NCBI RefSeq assembly: GCF_046156175.1 | Contig: NZ_JAYLVL010000001.1 | Coordinates: 744,001 to 808,000 of the forward strand | DNA: 64,000 nt | From: Lacisediminihabitans sp046156175 | Lineage (GTDB): Bacteria > Actinomycetota > Actinomycetes > Actinomycetales > Microbacteriaceae | Reading direction: 5' to 3' | The notes under the pieces: generated by a model | The model's input: only the letters and a program-made list of their open reading frames with translations | Database searches by the model: none | What the model was told of the DNA's origin: nothing | Translations under genes and position numbers: made by a program | Shown: positions 7,653 to 16,374 of the stretch, one piece after another | How positions within the stretch are numbered: the stretch's first letter is position 1 | Layout of the letters: every line of letters begins with the position of its first letter

Positions 7653-8597
7653 ATGACTCGAAATCTGCCCGACATCGACGTACCCGACCTCTCCGGACGA
7701 CTTGCGATCGTCACCGGCGCGAACAGCGGCCTCGGCTTCGCACTCACCTCCCGACTGGCGGCCGCCGGTGCCGAAGTGGTGCTCGCCGTGCGCAACTGGG
7801 CCAAGGGAGAAGAGGCGATCGCCCGCATTCGCGCGGACGTGCCGACGGCGCGACTGAGGATGCTGCCGCTCGACCTGTCCTCGCTCGGCAACATCTCCAC
7901 CTTCGCCGCCATGTTCACGGCGGAGGGCCGCGCCCTCGACCTGTTGATCAACAACGCGGGGGTGATGATGCCGCCGAAGCGCGGGACGACCGAAGACGGC
8001 TTCGAGCTGCAGTTCGGAAGCAACTATCTCGGACACTTCGCTCTCACCGCGCACCTGCTGCCCCAGCTGCGCGCCGCCGGGAGTGCCCGCGTCGTCTCTC
8101 TCAGCAGCATCCTCGCGCGCGCCGGTCGCTTCGACTGGGATGACCTCCAGGCCGAGAAGCACTACAGCCCGCAGGGCTCCTACGGCCTGTCCAAGCTGTC
8201 GATGCTGGTCTTCGCCCGCGAACTGCAGCGTCGAAGCGATGCAGCCGGGTGGGGCATCCGCAGCCTTGCCGCGCATCCCGGATCGACCCTCACCAACCTC
8301 CAGGTCACGGGGCCGCAGTCCGGCGGCACGAGCGGCGGTGCGATGACCGCGTACCTGAAGCTGACCTCGGGGATCCCCTGGCTGTGGCAACAGGCGCCGC
8401 AGGGCATCCTTCCCGCCCTGTATGCCGCGACGAGCATGGATGCGGTGGGCGGTGCGTACTACGGTCCGGGTGGATTCGCCGAGCTCACCGGCCCGCCGAA
8501 GCCCGCCGCCGTGCCGAAGCGCGCACTTTCGGCCGCCGACGCCGCCCGCCTGTGGACGGTGTCGGAGGAGCTCACCGGGGTGTCGTTCCCCGGCTGA
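7653..8597 (+). CDS. Short-chain dehydrogenase/reductase
   Basis: A 314-residue NAD(P)-dependent SDR. It has the cofactor motif VTGANSGLGFA near residue 22, LLINNAGVMMPP near 95, a catalytic Ser in VVSLSSILAR near 150 and the YGLSK active-site Tyr/Lys pair near 178. The long C-terminal region (GIPWLWQQAPQGILPALYAAT) resembles the retinol dehydrogenase/WW-domain oxidoreductase-like group of bacterial SDRs. The substrate is unknown. It appears to be leaderless and is followed by a nested hairpin. Confidence 0.88.
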   Translation: MTRNLPDIDVPDLSGRLAIVTGANSGLGFALTSRLAAAGAEVVLAVRNWAKGEEAIARIRADVPTARLRMLPLDLSSLGNISTFAAMFTAEGRALDLLINNAGVMMPPKRGTTEDGFELQFGSNYLGHFALTAHLLPQLRAAGSARVVSLSSILARAGRFDWDDLQAEKHYSPQGSYGLSKLSMLVFARELQRRSDAAGWGIRSLAAHPGSTLTNLQVTGPQSGGTSGGAMTAYLKLTSGIPWLWQQAPQGILPALYAATSMDAVGGAYYGPGGFAELTGPPKPAAVPKRALSAADAARLWTVSEELTGVSFPG

Positions 8598-8610
8598 TCT
8601 CGCGGTGAAG

Positions 8611-8655
8611 CGTCACAGAGTGTCGGTTCATGCCGACAAGGGGCCAGATGTGACG
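8611..8655. terminator. Nested hairpin terminator
   Basis: CGTCACA (8611-8617) pairs with TGTGACG (8649-8655) and encloses TGTCGG/CCGACA (8621-8626, 8633-8638). It lies between the convergent SDR and sugar-transporter genes and probably terminates both. Confidence 0.5.
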
Positions 8656-8685
8656 GTTCGCGCGCGAAGACGGCGGGAAAACGGG

Positions 8686-10152
8686 TCAACCGCGCGCGGG
8701 ATCGCTCTGCGCCGCCGCCCCGCCGGCTTTCGCACTGCCCTTTTCCGGCAGCAGCGTGTTCGCCTCCTCGAGCGACATTCCATTCGTCTCGGGGATGAAG
8801 CGGAAGACGAACAGGAACGACAGCAGCGCCATCGCGGCATAGAGCCCGTAGGTGAGCACGAGGGAGACCGCCGCGAGCGGCGGGAACGACACCGTCACGA
8901 GGAAGTTGGCGATCCACTGCGCCGCCGCGGCGACCCCGAGCGCCCGAGCCCGGATACGGGTGGGGAAGATCTCGCCGAGCAGCACCCACACCACGGGACC
9001 CCAGGATGCGCCGAAGCTCACCACGAAGACGTTGGCGACGACGAGCGCGATCGGCCCCCAGGCGCCCGGGAGCGAGGGCGCACCCTTCACGATGTCGGCC
9101 TGGCTGAAGGCCAGCGCCATGGTGGCGAGCGACACGGTCATGCCGGCGGATCCGAACAGCAGGATGGGACGGCGACCCACCCGATCGACGAGGGCGATCG
9201 CGACGAAGGTCACCGCGATGTTGGTGACAGCCGTGATCACCGAGATCGTGAAGGAGTCCTTCTCCTGGAATCCGACCGACTTCCACAGCGTGGTCGAGTA
9301 GTAGAAGATCACGTTGATGCCCACGAATTGCTGGAAGATCGACAGGATGATACCGATCCAGACGATCGGTTTGAGTCCGAAGCGATCCCCTCTGAGAGCC
9401 CCTTTCTTCGAACCCTCCTCATCGGTGTGGATCGCATCCCTCATGTCGCGGATGGCCCGCTCCACATCGTCGTCGGGCCAGATCCGGGCGAAGATCGCGC
9501 GCACGTCGTCGTCGCGCTTCTTGAGCACGAGGAATCTCGGCGACTCGGGAAGGAAGAAGGCGATCGCGCCGTAGACGACGGCCGGCACGACGCCGGCGAG
9601 GAACATCCACCGCCAGGCCTCCAGTCCGAGCCAGAACGTGGCGTCGGCCGCCCCGGCCGCGTTGGCGAACAGCGTGTCGGAGAGCAGCGCAGCGAAGATT
9701 CCGACGGTGATGGCGAGCTGTTGAAGGGACCCGAGCCGACCGCGCAATTGGCGGGGCGAGATCTCTGCGATGTAGGCCGGTGCGATCACCGATGCGATGC
9801 CGATGCCGAGCCCGCCGACGAGGCGCCAGACCACGAGGTCCCAGACTCCGATCGACAGCCCACAGCCCAGCGCGCTGGCGAGGAACAGGATCGCCCCGAC
9901 GATCATCGCCGGGATGCGTCCGAAGCGGTCGGCGAGCCGACCGGCGAGGTAGGCGCCGACCGCGCATCCGATCAGGGCGCTCGCCACTGCGAAACCGGTG
10001 AGAGATGCGCCGAGCGAGAACTGCTTCTGCACGGCGTCGACCGCTCCGTTGACGACGGAGGAATCGAAACCGAAGAGGAAGCCACCGACCGCGCCGGCGA
10101 TCGCGAGGGCGATGACCTTGAGGTTGGTGCGGGGGCTGGAGGTGTCTGACAT
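8686..10152 (-). CDS. Sugar porter family MFS transporter
   Basis: A 488-residue, 12-helix major facilitator of the sugar porter subfamily. The signatures are GGFLFGFDSSVVNGA in helix 1, LADRFGRIPA after helix 2, AEISPRQLRGRLGSLQQ before helix 5, PESPRFLVLKKRDDD at the central loop and PETNGMSLEEANTLLPEKG at the C terminus. These proteins are proton symporters or facilitators for monosaccharides, pentoses or polyols such as inositol; the exact sugar is not clear. ATG at 10152 was preferred to the adjacent GTG at 10155. It is a single gene. Confidence 0.9.
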   Translation of the reverse strand: MSDTSSPRTNLKVIALAIAGAVGGFLFGFDSSVVNGAVDAVQKQFSLGASLTGFAVASALIGCAVGAYLAGRLADRFGRIPAMIVGAILFLASALGCGLSIGVWDLVVWRLVGGLGIGIASVIAPAYIAEISPRQLRGRLGSLQQLAITVGIFAALLSDTLFANAAGAADATFWLGLEAWRWMFLAGVVPAVVYGAIAFFLPESPRFLVLKKRDDDVRAIFARIWPDDDVERAIRDMRDAIHTDEEGSKKGALRGDRFGLKPIVWIGIILSIFQQFVGINVIFYYSTTLWKSVGFQEKDSFTISVITAVTNIAVTFVAIALVDRVGRRPILLFGSAGMTVSLATMALAFSQADIVKGAPSLPGAWGPIALVVANVFVVSFGASWGPVVWVLLGEIFPTRIRARALGVAAAAQWIANFLVTVSFPPLAAVSLVLTYGLYAAMALLSFLFVFRFIPETNGMSLEEANTLLPEKGSAKAGGAAAQSDPARG

Positions 10153-10242
10153 CACTGGCTTTCGAACAGGAAACGGGGAACGCCTGTCACCCTACGCTCG
10201 GCTTTCATCACTAGTTCAGGGTGTGAACGAGATGCCCGGCGC

Positions 10243-10248
10243 TACAGT
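10243..10248 (+). promoter_or_regulatory. Candidate -10 of the PPTase gene
   Basis: TACAGT ends 6 bp before the GTG at 10255, where no ribosome-binding site is visible. This suggests a leaderless transcript. Confidence 0.35.
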
Positions 10249-10254
10249 GAAGCG

Positions 10255-10824
10255 GTGCGGCAGGCGGTGATGGCAGGGGTGTGGGTGAGCATCCACCGGT
10301 CCACCGGTGACCGACTGCGAGACCGCGGATTCCTCGGCGCGGCGCTGGCGGAGACTCTTCCGCCGGATGCCTCGATCCCGCGTGTGCAGCAGCGGTGCGT
10401 CGACTGCGGGGGTGATCACGGGCAGCCACTCGTCGGGGACGGGGATGCCGTGTGGGCGAGTCTCACCCGCGCTGGCGGAGTCGTCGCGGTGGCGGTCAGC
10501 ACCGCGGGGCCGGTGGGCATCGACCTCGAGGATCCCCTGGCGCTGGCCCACGCGCCGCTCGACGCCTTCGGATCGGACGAACTCGCTCTCATCCGCGAGT
10601 CGAGGGACTTCGCCCGCACGGCCACCCGACTCTGGACGGCGAAGGAGGCGATCCTGAAGGCCGACGGCCGCGGGCTCCGCTGCGAACCACGCGAGCTCCG
10701 GCTGGGCATCGAGCCGCTGGCCCTTCTGCGCTGGGACGACTGCCCGGTGCCGCTCGACACCGTGGTCATCGACGGTTTCGACGGGCCGGACGGGCTCGTC
10801 GGCGCGGTCGCGAACTTCAGGTGA
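10255..10824 (+). CDS. 4-prime-phosphopantetheinyl transferase (Sfp-type)
   Basis: A 189-residue PPTase-superfamily protein. The Mg2+/CoA-binding motif appears as GPVGIDLED near residue 85 and the second motif as LWTAKEAILKADGRGL near 125, the latter matching the (W/F)xxKEA(x)xK signature. It transfers phosphopantetheine from CoA to a carrier-domain serine. The obvious client is the carrier domain of the Pls-like synthetase encoded convergently 1.3 kb away. It lacks the N-terminal motif of large EntD enzymes and is short, like many secondary-metabolite PPTases. Its 3-prime end overlaps the M1 peptidase gene by 8 bp on opposite strands. Confidence 0.85.
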   Translation: MRQAVMAGVWVSIHRSTGDRLRDRGFLGAALAETLPPDASIPRVQQRCVDCGGDHGQPLVGDGDAVWASLTRAGGVVAVAVSTAGPVGIDLEDPLALAHAPLDAFGSDELALIRESRDFARTATRLWTAKEAILKADGRGLRCEPRELRLGIEPLALLRWDDCPVPLDTVVIDGFDGPDGLVGAVANFR

Positions 10825-12145
10825 GACGAGGAAGAGCCTTCGAGTAGACCCAGCGGCTGACGATGCCCTCGATCGCCGTCGAGCTGCCGAATTTCGCGAA
10901 GGTGTCGATGACGTCGGGAGGCGTGATGTGCCCGAAGCGCAGGCGGGATCCCAGGTCGCGCAAGGCCTCGAAGAAGGCCTCGTCGCCGATCGCTCGGCGC
11001 ACCACGTGGAGGGCGAGTGCACCGCGCTTGTAGACCCGATCATCGAACAGGAGCTTCGTGCCCGGATCTCCGACGACGATGTCCTTGGGCTGGTCGTTCA
11101 CCAGCGCCCAGTGAGAGCGGGCGCACTCGTTTGCGGTGGGACCACCGCTGGCTTCCGACCAGAGCCATTCGGCATAGCAGGCGAATCCCTCGTGCAGCCA
11201 GATGTCCTTCCAGCGGTTCACGGTGAGGGAGTTGCCGAACCACTGGTGGGCGAGTTCGTGGGCGATGAGCCGGTCGCAGCCATGGGTGCCATCGATGTGA
11301 TTGCGGCCGAAGATGGCGAGACCGTGGGCTTCGAGCGGGATCTCCAGTTCATCCGCTGTCACGATCACTCCATAGGCCGGGAAGGGATACGGCCCGAACC
11401 GTTCCGAGAACAGCGCGATCATGTCGCCGAGACGGCTGAAATCCTCGGTGACCTCCGTGCTGAGGGCGCTCGGGTAGGAGATGGTGGTCGGTACCGCGGC
11501 ATCCACCGGAAGCGCGCGATAGCGTCCGATCTGCACGGTCGCGAGGTAGGTGGCCATCGGTTCCGCAACGTCGAACTCCCAGCGCGCGCGACCGGCGCGA
11601 CTCGTGCGGGAGACCTGCTCGCCGTTGGAGATCACCTGGTACACCGACTCGCAAGACACCACGATGTGGAATCTCGCCTTGTTGCTCGGGTGGTCGTTGC
11701 AGGGAAACCACGATGATGCTCCGTTGGGCTGGCTGGCCACCAGCGCGCCGTCGGCGAGCTCTTCCCAGCCGACCTCGCCCCACTCCGAGCGGATCGGATG
11801 CGGCGCGCCCCGGTATCGCACCGTCACGGTGAATTCCTCTCCAGCCACGATCGTCTCGAGCGGGGTGATCACGAGCTTGCGCGCGGTCTGCGTGACCTTG
11901 CGGGGGCGTTCGGCTCCGATGGTGACCTTCTCCACGACCAGCCCGGCGAGGTCGAGGCTGAAGCGATCGAGGTCATCTGTGGCTCGGGCGGAGATGACGG
12001 TGCTGGCGATCAGCCGGTTCGTCTCGACGCGATAGTCCAGATCGATGTCGTAGTGATCGACGAGGTAGCCGCCGTTACCGCTCGTGGGCAGGTAGTCGTC
12101 GCCCGCGGAGGGGGAACCGAGGGACGGGCGCGAAGTCTGGGGCAT
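10817..12145 (-). CDS. M1-family zinc metallopeptidase, coupled to the Pls-like synthetase
   Basis: A 442-residue soluble gluzincin. The zinc site is complete: HELAH at about residues 296-300 and the third ligand Glu at 319 in WLHEGF. The substrate-binding segment usually written GxMEN appears here as LEAHGLAIFG near 271. The protein is the short M1 form, lacking the long C-terminal helical domain of aminopeptidase N, and has no signal peptide. Its ATG overlaps the synthetase stop (TGATG), so the pair is translationally coupled. Characterised epsilon-poly-lysine degrading enzymes of Streptomyces (PldII) are M1-family peptidases. By that precedent it may trim the polymer or protect the producer, but a general aminopeptidase role cannot be excluded. 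Confidence 0.88.
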   Translation of the reverse strand: MPQTSRPSLGSPSAGDDYLPTSGNGGYLVDHYDIDLDYRVETNRLIASTVISARATDDLDRFSLDLAGLVVEKVTIGAERPRKVTQTARKLVITPLETIVAGEEFTVTVRYRGAPHPIRSEWGEVGWEELADGALVASQPNGASSWFPCNDHPSNKARFHIVVSCESVYQVISNGEQVSRTSRAGRARWEFDVAEPMATYLATVQIGRYRALPVDAAVPTTISYPSALSTEVTEDFSRLGDMIALFSERFGPYPFPAYGVIVTADELEIPLEAHGLAIFGRNHIDGTHGCDRLIAHELAHQWFGNSLTVNRWKDIWLHEGFACYAEWLWSEASGGPTANECARSHWALVNDQPKDIVVGDPGTKLLFDDRVYKRGALALHVVRRAIGDEAFFEALRDLGSRLRFGHITPPDVIDTFAKFGSSTAIEGIVSRWVYSKALPRLT

Positions 12146-15100
12146 CAGTGCGCTCCAGTATTCCACGGCGCAGAAAGCGGCGATGCCCAGGGCGCAATCG
12201 GGTTGCCCGACCACAGCGTGCCCTCCGGCACCCGTTCTCCGCGCATGACCAGGGGTGCCGGCCCGACGGTCGCCCTCCGGTCGATGGATGCCGCGGGCAG
12301 GATCACGCTGTGCGGTCCGAGAGTCGATCCTTCGGCGAGGTTCACGGAGTCGAGTTGCATGATGCGGTCGTGGAAGAGGTGGGTCTGTACGACGCATCCG
12401 CGATTCACGGTGGAGCCGTCACCCAGAGCGACCAGGTCGGCTTCCGGTAGCCAATAGGACTCGCACCAGACCCCCCGACCGACGGAGGCACCCAGCGTGC
12501 GCAGCCAGACGGCGAGCGCCGGCGTTCCGGCGGCGTTCGCGGCGAACCACGGCCGAGCGACCATCTCGACGAAGGTATCGGAGACCTCGTTGCGCCACAC
12601 GAATGACGACCAGAGCGGATGCTCCAGGGCCGCGATCCGGCCGGCGAAGGCCCATTTCGCCGCTGTGGTGATGCCGGCGGCCACCGCTCCGGCGAGCAAC
12701 AGCACCACGCCGGAGAGCAGGATCGCCGCACCGGCACCGAGGGCGAGCCACAACGCCTCGAGTGCCGCGAGTACGGCGAGCGCGATCCAGCCGGTGACGA
12801 AGACGGGAGCGATGCGCAGCACCTCCCACGCGGCGCGGGCGACCCGCAGGCGCAGCGGTGGCTCGAAGGTGCGGGCCTCGTCGATGTCGCTGACGGTGCG
12901 ACGGAGTCGGGAGGGCGGATTGCCCAGCCAGGACGATCCCCGTTTGGCCTTGCGCGGGGTCGCGGAGAGCACTGCTACCAGCGCGTTGCGCGGCACGGAC
13001 CGACCGGGGCCCGTGATTCCGCTGTTGCCGAGGAAGGCGCGGCGGCCGATCTTCGCCCGGCCGATGCGCATCCAGCCACCGCCCAGTGCGTAGGTGGCCA
13101 CCATGGTGTCGTCAGCCAGGAATGCGCCGGGGGCGATGGTGGTGAGACGCGGGATCAACAGCACCGTGGATGCCTCGACCCCCGCACCGACAGTGGCGCC
13201 GAGCATCCGAAGCCAGACCGGGGTGAAGAGGCTCGCGTAGAGCGGGAACAGGAGCGTCCGGGCGCTGTCGAGCAATCGCTCCGTGCTCCAGGCCTGCCAG
13301 CCGACGCGGCTGCGGACGGGATGGTGCCCTTCCGTCAGTCCGAGCCCCAACAGCCGCACCACAGCAACGACGAGGGCGGCGTAAGACAGTCCCGCCACGA
13401 TCACGGCGAGCGGGACCGCGAGCGTCGCGCGGCCGAAGGCCTCTCCGAGGGTGACCGCCGGGCCGATGGCCGCTCCGACGACGAGCGCCCCGAGAACCAC
13501 CGCGGTCGCGGGGATGGCCGAGAGTGCGAGCGAGCCGAGTCCGTAGACGATCAGCCACCGCGTTCCTCGCGGAGGGCGCGACGGCGGCCAGGCGTGCCGG
13601 GCGGAGCCGACACGTTCGGCCGGTGATCCCGCCCATCTCTCCCCCGCCGGAACCCGGCTGGAGACCGCGGCCCCCGCCTCGATCTCGGCGCCGCCCCCGA
13701 CGCTGGCACCGCCGAGCATCGTGCTTCGCGTGCCGATGACGGCTCCCGCCCCGATGTGAACGGCACCGAGGCGTAGGGTGTCGCCGTCGACCCAGTACCC
13801 CGAGAGATCCACCTCGGGTTCGATGGCCGCCCGCGGCCCGATCGACAGCATGCCGGTGACGGGTGGGAGCGTGTGAAGATCGACGCCCTCCCCGATCTTC
13901 GCGCCGAGCGCGCGGGCGTAATAGCTGATCCAGGGCGCGCCGGCGAGACTTGCTCCGCCCACGAGGTGAGCCACCTGTTCGACCAACCACAGGCGCAGGT
14001 GCACGGATCCGCCGCGCGGGTAGTCGCCCGGGCGCACACCGGCGAGCAGGAGGCGGGCCGCGACCACGGTGATCGTCATCTTGCCGAGAGGCGAGACGAA
14101 GAGCACCAGCCCAGCCAGGATCCACCACCAGGAGAGGGTCGGCACGAAACTCGCACCGGTCACGGCGTCGAGCAGATTGTTGGCCGCGGCGAGATAGACC
14201 AGGTAGCGCATTCCCACCAGTGCGTGCAGAGGGACCCCGAGCAGGGTCTGGACCAACTGGCTGCGCCGGGGGGTCGGCGTGACGGTTCGCAGCGCGCGCT
14301 TCTCTGCCGGCACCCTCGCATCGAGTTCGTCCGCGAGCGAGCCGATGCGCGGATGATCGTAGATATCCGCCACCCGAGTCTGCGGATACCGCACCCGGAT
14401 GGCCGAGACCAGTTGCGCGGCCGTGAGGGATCCCCCACCCTGCGCGAAGAAGTCGTCGTCCGGGCCCTCCACCGGCGTGCCGAGGATGGCGGACCACTGC
14501 CCGGCGATCCAGGCCGCGGTCTCCGACAGAGTGTCCGCAAGATCCCCGCCGACCGCGGGAAGCGGCCACGGCAGCGCCGCCCGGTCCACCTTGCCGGAGG
14601 TGCGAGTGGGGAGGGACTCCACCACGGCGAGCAACGGAACCAGAGCCGCCGGAAGCTCGGCACGCAGGAGCTCCGTTGCACCGGCCCGATCGAACTCCGT
14701 CGTGCCGTCGGCAAGGGCGAGGTAGCCCACCAACACGTGGTTGCCCGCGGGAGTCGTCTGCACGACGGCGGCGGCACCGGCGACTCCGGGAAGGCCCTGG
14801 AGCGCTGCATCGACCTCGCCGAGTTCGATCCGGCGCCCCCCGAGCTTCACCTGGTCGTCGGCGCGCCCCACGAAGATCAGGCCGACCGGGTCGTAGCGCA
14901 CGAGGTCGCCGCTTCGGTAGGCCCGATCCCAACCGAGTTCGGCGAAGGGCGCATACTTCTCGGCGTCTTTGGCCGCATCGAGGTAGCGGGCGAGTCCGAC
15001 CCCGCCGATGATCAGTTCGCCGATTTCTCCGGCCGCGACTCGTGCGCCAGCGGAGTCGACGACAGCGAGATCCCAGCCGTCGAGGGGTAGGCCGATGCGC

Positions 15101-16116
15101 ACGAGGCCGGAGCCGTCGAGCACTGAGGCACAGGCGACCACCGTCGCTTCGGTCGGGCCATAGGTGTTCCACACCTCGCGTCCGCGGGAGACGATCCGGG
15201 TGACCAGCTCCGGCGGGCAGGCCTCACCGCCGAAGATGACCAGGCGCACGAGTTCGAGGGATTCCTCCGGCCAGAGAGCCGCGAGCGTGGGGACCGTGGA
15301 GACGATGGTGATGCCGTGCGCGATCAGCCAGGGGCCGAGGTCGACCCCCGAGCGCACCAGCGATCGCGGCGCCGGCACCAGGCAGGCTCCGTTGCGCCAG
15401 GCCAGCCACATCTCCTCGCACGAGGCGTCGAACGCCACGGAGAGGCCGGCGAGCACCCGATCTCCGACCCCGATGGGTTCCGCGGCGAGGAAGAGCCGAG
15501 CCTCCGCATCCACGAAGGCCGCCGCTGAGCGATGGGTGACCGCCACGCCCTTTGGCACTCCGGTGGACCCGGAGGTGAAGATGACCCAGGCGTCGTCATC
15601 CGGTGTCGGCGGGTCGATCTGGGTGAGCGCTCCGGTCTCTGGGGTGGGCGGAGTCGTGCTCGCCGACACCCGGTCCGCCGTTCCGCCGGTGCCGGCGAAG
15701 ACACCGCCAGCGCCGATCACGCCCACCACCGCGGCTTCGGAGAACACGAGTTGTGCCCTCTCCTCCGGATCGTCGGCGTCCACCGGCACATAAGACGCCC
15801 CCGCCGCCAGAGTCGCGAGAATCGACACGTACAACTCGCGCGTGCCCGAAGGGATGCGGATGCCCACGCGGTCGCCCCGCGACACGCCTAGCGCGATCAG
15901 CTGTGCCGCTTGCGCGTTCACCAGCCGAAGGAGCCGCCGGTAGCTGATTGCGCCGAAGGGATCCTCAAGGGCGAGAGCGTCCGGTGTCGCTGCCGCCGTC
16001 GCCACCAGAATGTCGATCAGGGTGCGCGGCGGAGTCCGCCGATCTCCCCCGAGCAGCGGGGACTGGAGCGAACCGGGTTCGGGACGTTCCTGCTGGTCGA
16101 CCGGATCGGGGGTCAC
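12145..16116 (-). CDS. Pls/PosA-type membrane nonribosomal peptide synthetase
   Basis: About 1,323 residues with the architecture of epsilon-poly-lysine synthetase. Domains: adenylation, residues ~33-520, with IFTSGSTGVPKGVAVTH near 180, AFDASCEEMWLAW near 230, NTYGPTEATVV near 320 and the catalytic Lys in TRTSGKVDR near 509; a carrier domain with its phosphopantetheine Ser in FFAQGGGSLTAAQ (~563); then three pairs of membrane helices (~635-690, 853-925, 1095-1155), each followed by a hexapeptide-repeat left-handed beta-helix tandem domain (for example HIGAGAVIGTRSTMLGGASV). Pls enzymes join one basic amino acid through side-chain amide bonds with no condensation or thioesterase domain. GTG at 16116 is preferred because GGAGG precedes it; the upstream ATG at 16167 lacks an RBS. 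The monomer is unverified. Confidence 0.92.
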   Translation of the reverse strand: MTPDPVDQQERPEPGSLQSPLLGGDRRTPPRTLIDILVATAAATPDALALEDPFGAISYRRLLRLVNAQAAQLIALGVSRGDRVGIRIPSGTRELYVSILATLAAGASYVPVDADDPEERAQLVFSEAAVVGVIGAGGVFAGTGGTADRVSASTTPPTPETGALTQIDPPTPDDDAWVIFTSGSTGVPKGVAVTHRSAAAFVDAEARLFLAAEPIGVGDRVLAGLSVAFDASCEEMWLAWRNGACLVPAPRSLVRSGVDLGPWLIAHGITIVSTVPTLAALWPEESLELVRLVIFGGEACPPELVTRIVSRGREVWNTYGPTEATVVACASVLDGSGLVRIGLPLDGWDLAVVDSAGARVAAGEIGELIIGGVGLARYLDAAKDAEKYAPFAELGWDRAYRSGDLVRYDPVGLIFVGRADDQVKLGGRRIELGEVDAALQGLPGVAGAAAVVQTTPAGNHVLVGYLALADGTTEFDRAGATELLRAELPAALVPLLAVVESLPTRTSGKVDRAALPWPLPAVGGDLADTLSETAAWIAGQWSAILGTPVEGPDDDFFAQGGGSLTAAQLVSAIRVRYPQTRVADIYDHPRIGSLADELDARVPAEKRALRTVTPTPRRSQLVQTLLGVPLHALVGMRYLVYLAAANNLLDAVTGASFVPTLSWWWILAGLVLFVSPLGKMTITVVAARLLLAGVRPGDYPRGGSVHLRLWLVEQVAHLVGGASLAGAPWISYYARALGAKIGEGVDLHTLPPVTGMLSIGPRAAIEPEVDLSGYWVDGDTLRLGAVHIGAGAVIGTRSTMLGGASVGGGAEIEAGAAVSSRVPAGERWAGSPAERVGSARHAWPPSRPPRGTRWLIVYGLGSLALSAIPATAVVLGALVVGAAIGPAVTLGEAFGRATLAVPLAVIVAGLSYAALVVAVVRLLGLGLTEGHHPVRSRVGWQAWSTERLLDSARTLLFPLYASLFTPVWLRMLGATVGAGVEASTVLLIPRLTTIAPGAFLADDTMVATYALGGGWMRIGRAKIGRRAFLGNSGITGPGRSVPRNALVAVLSATPRKAKRGSSWLGNPPSRLRRTVSDIDEARTFEPPLRLRVARAAWEVLRIAPVFVTGWIALAVLAALEALWLALGAGAAILLSGVVLLLAGAVAAGITTAAKWAFAGRIAALEHPLWSSFVWRNEVSDTFVEMVARPWFAANAAGTPALAVWLRTLGASVGRGVWCESYWLPEADLVALGDGSTVNRGCVVQTHLFHDRIMQLDSVNLAEGSTLGPHSVILPAASIDRRATVGPAPLVMRGERVPEGTLWSGNPIAPWASPLSAPWNTGAH

Positions 16117-16374
16117 TCGTCCTCCATGGTTCTGGGCGATCGGCGGGGTCAGCCGACGTGGCCCCATCGTCGCAGACCGTATTGCGTCGTGGTGACCAAT
16201 GGGTGAACATCACGACGGCGACGGGCTCGCCCGGAGAGGCGGCTCAACCGCGGTCACGATCGATTTTTGGCTGATCGTCGACCGCCGTTAAGCTGCGAGC
16301 CACCCGCGGCGGCAAGGCTGGGTTCATGATCGCAATCACGCTCATGTTCGGCCTCAGCATGACGAGGGGCCTCG

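Noticed and set aside
8422..10149. 575-residue open frame on the plus strand
   Set aside because: Antisense to the sugar porter gene, low-complexity charged translation.
13112..15172. 686-residue Arg-rich open frame on the minus strand
   Set aside because: Same strand but a different frame from the Pls-type synthetase; no motif, extreme Arg/Gly content.
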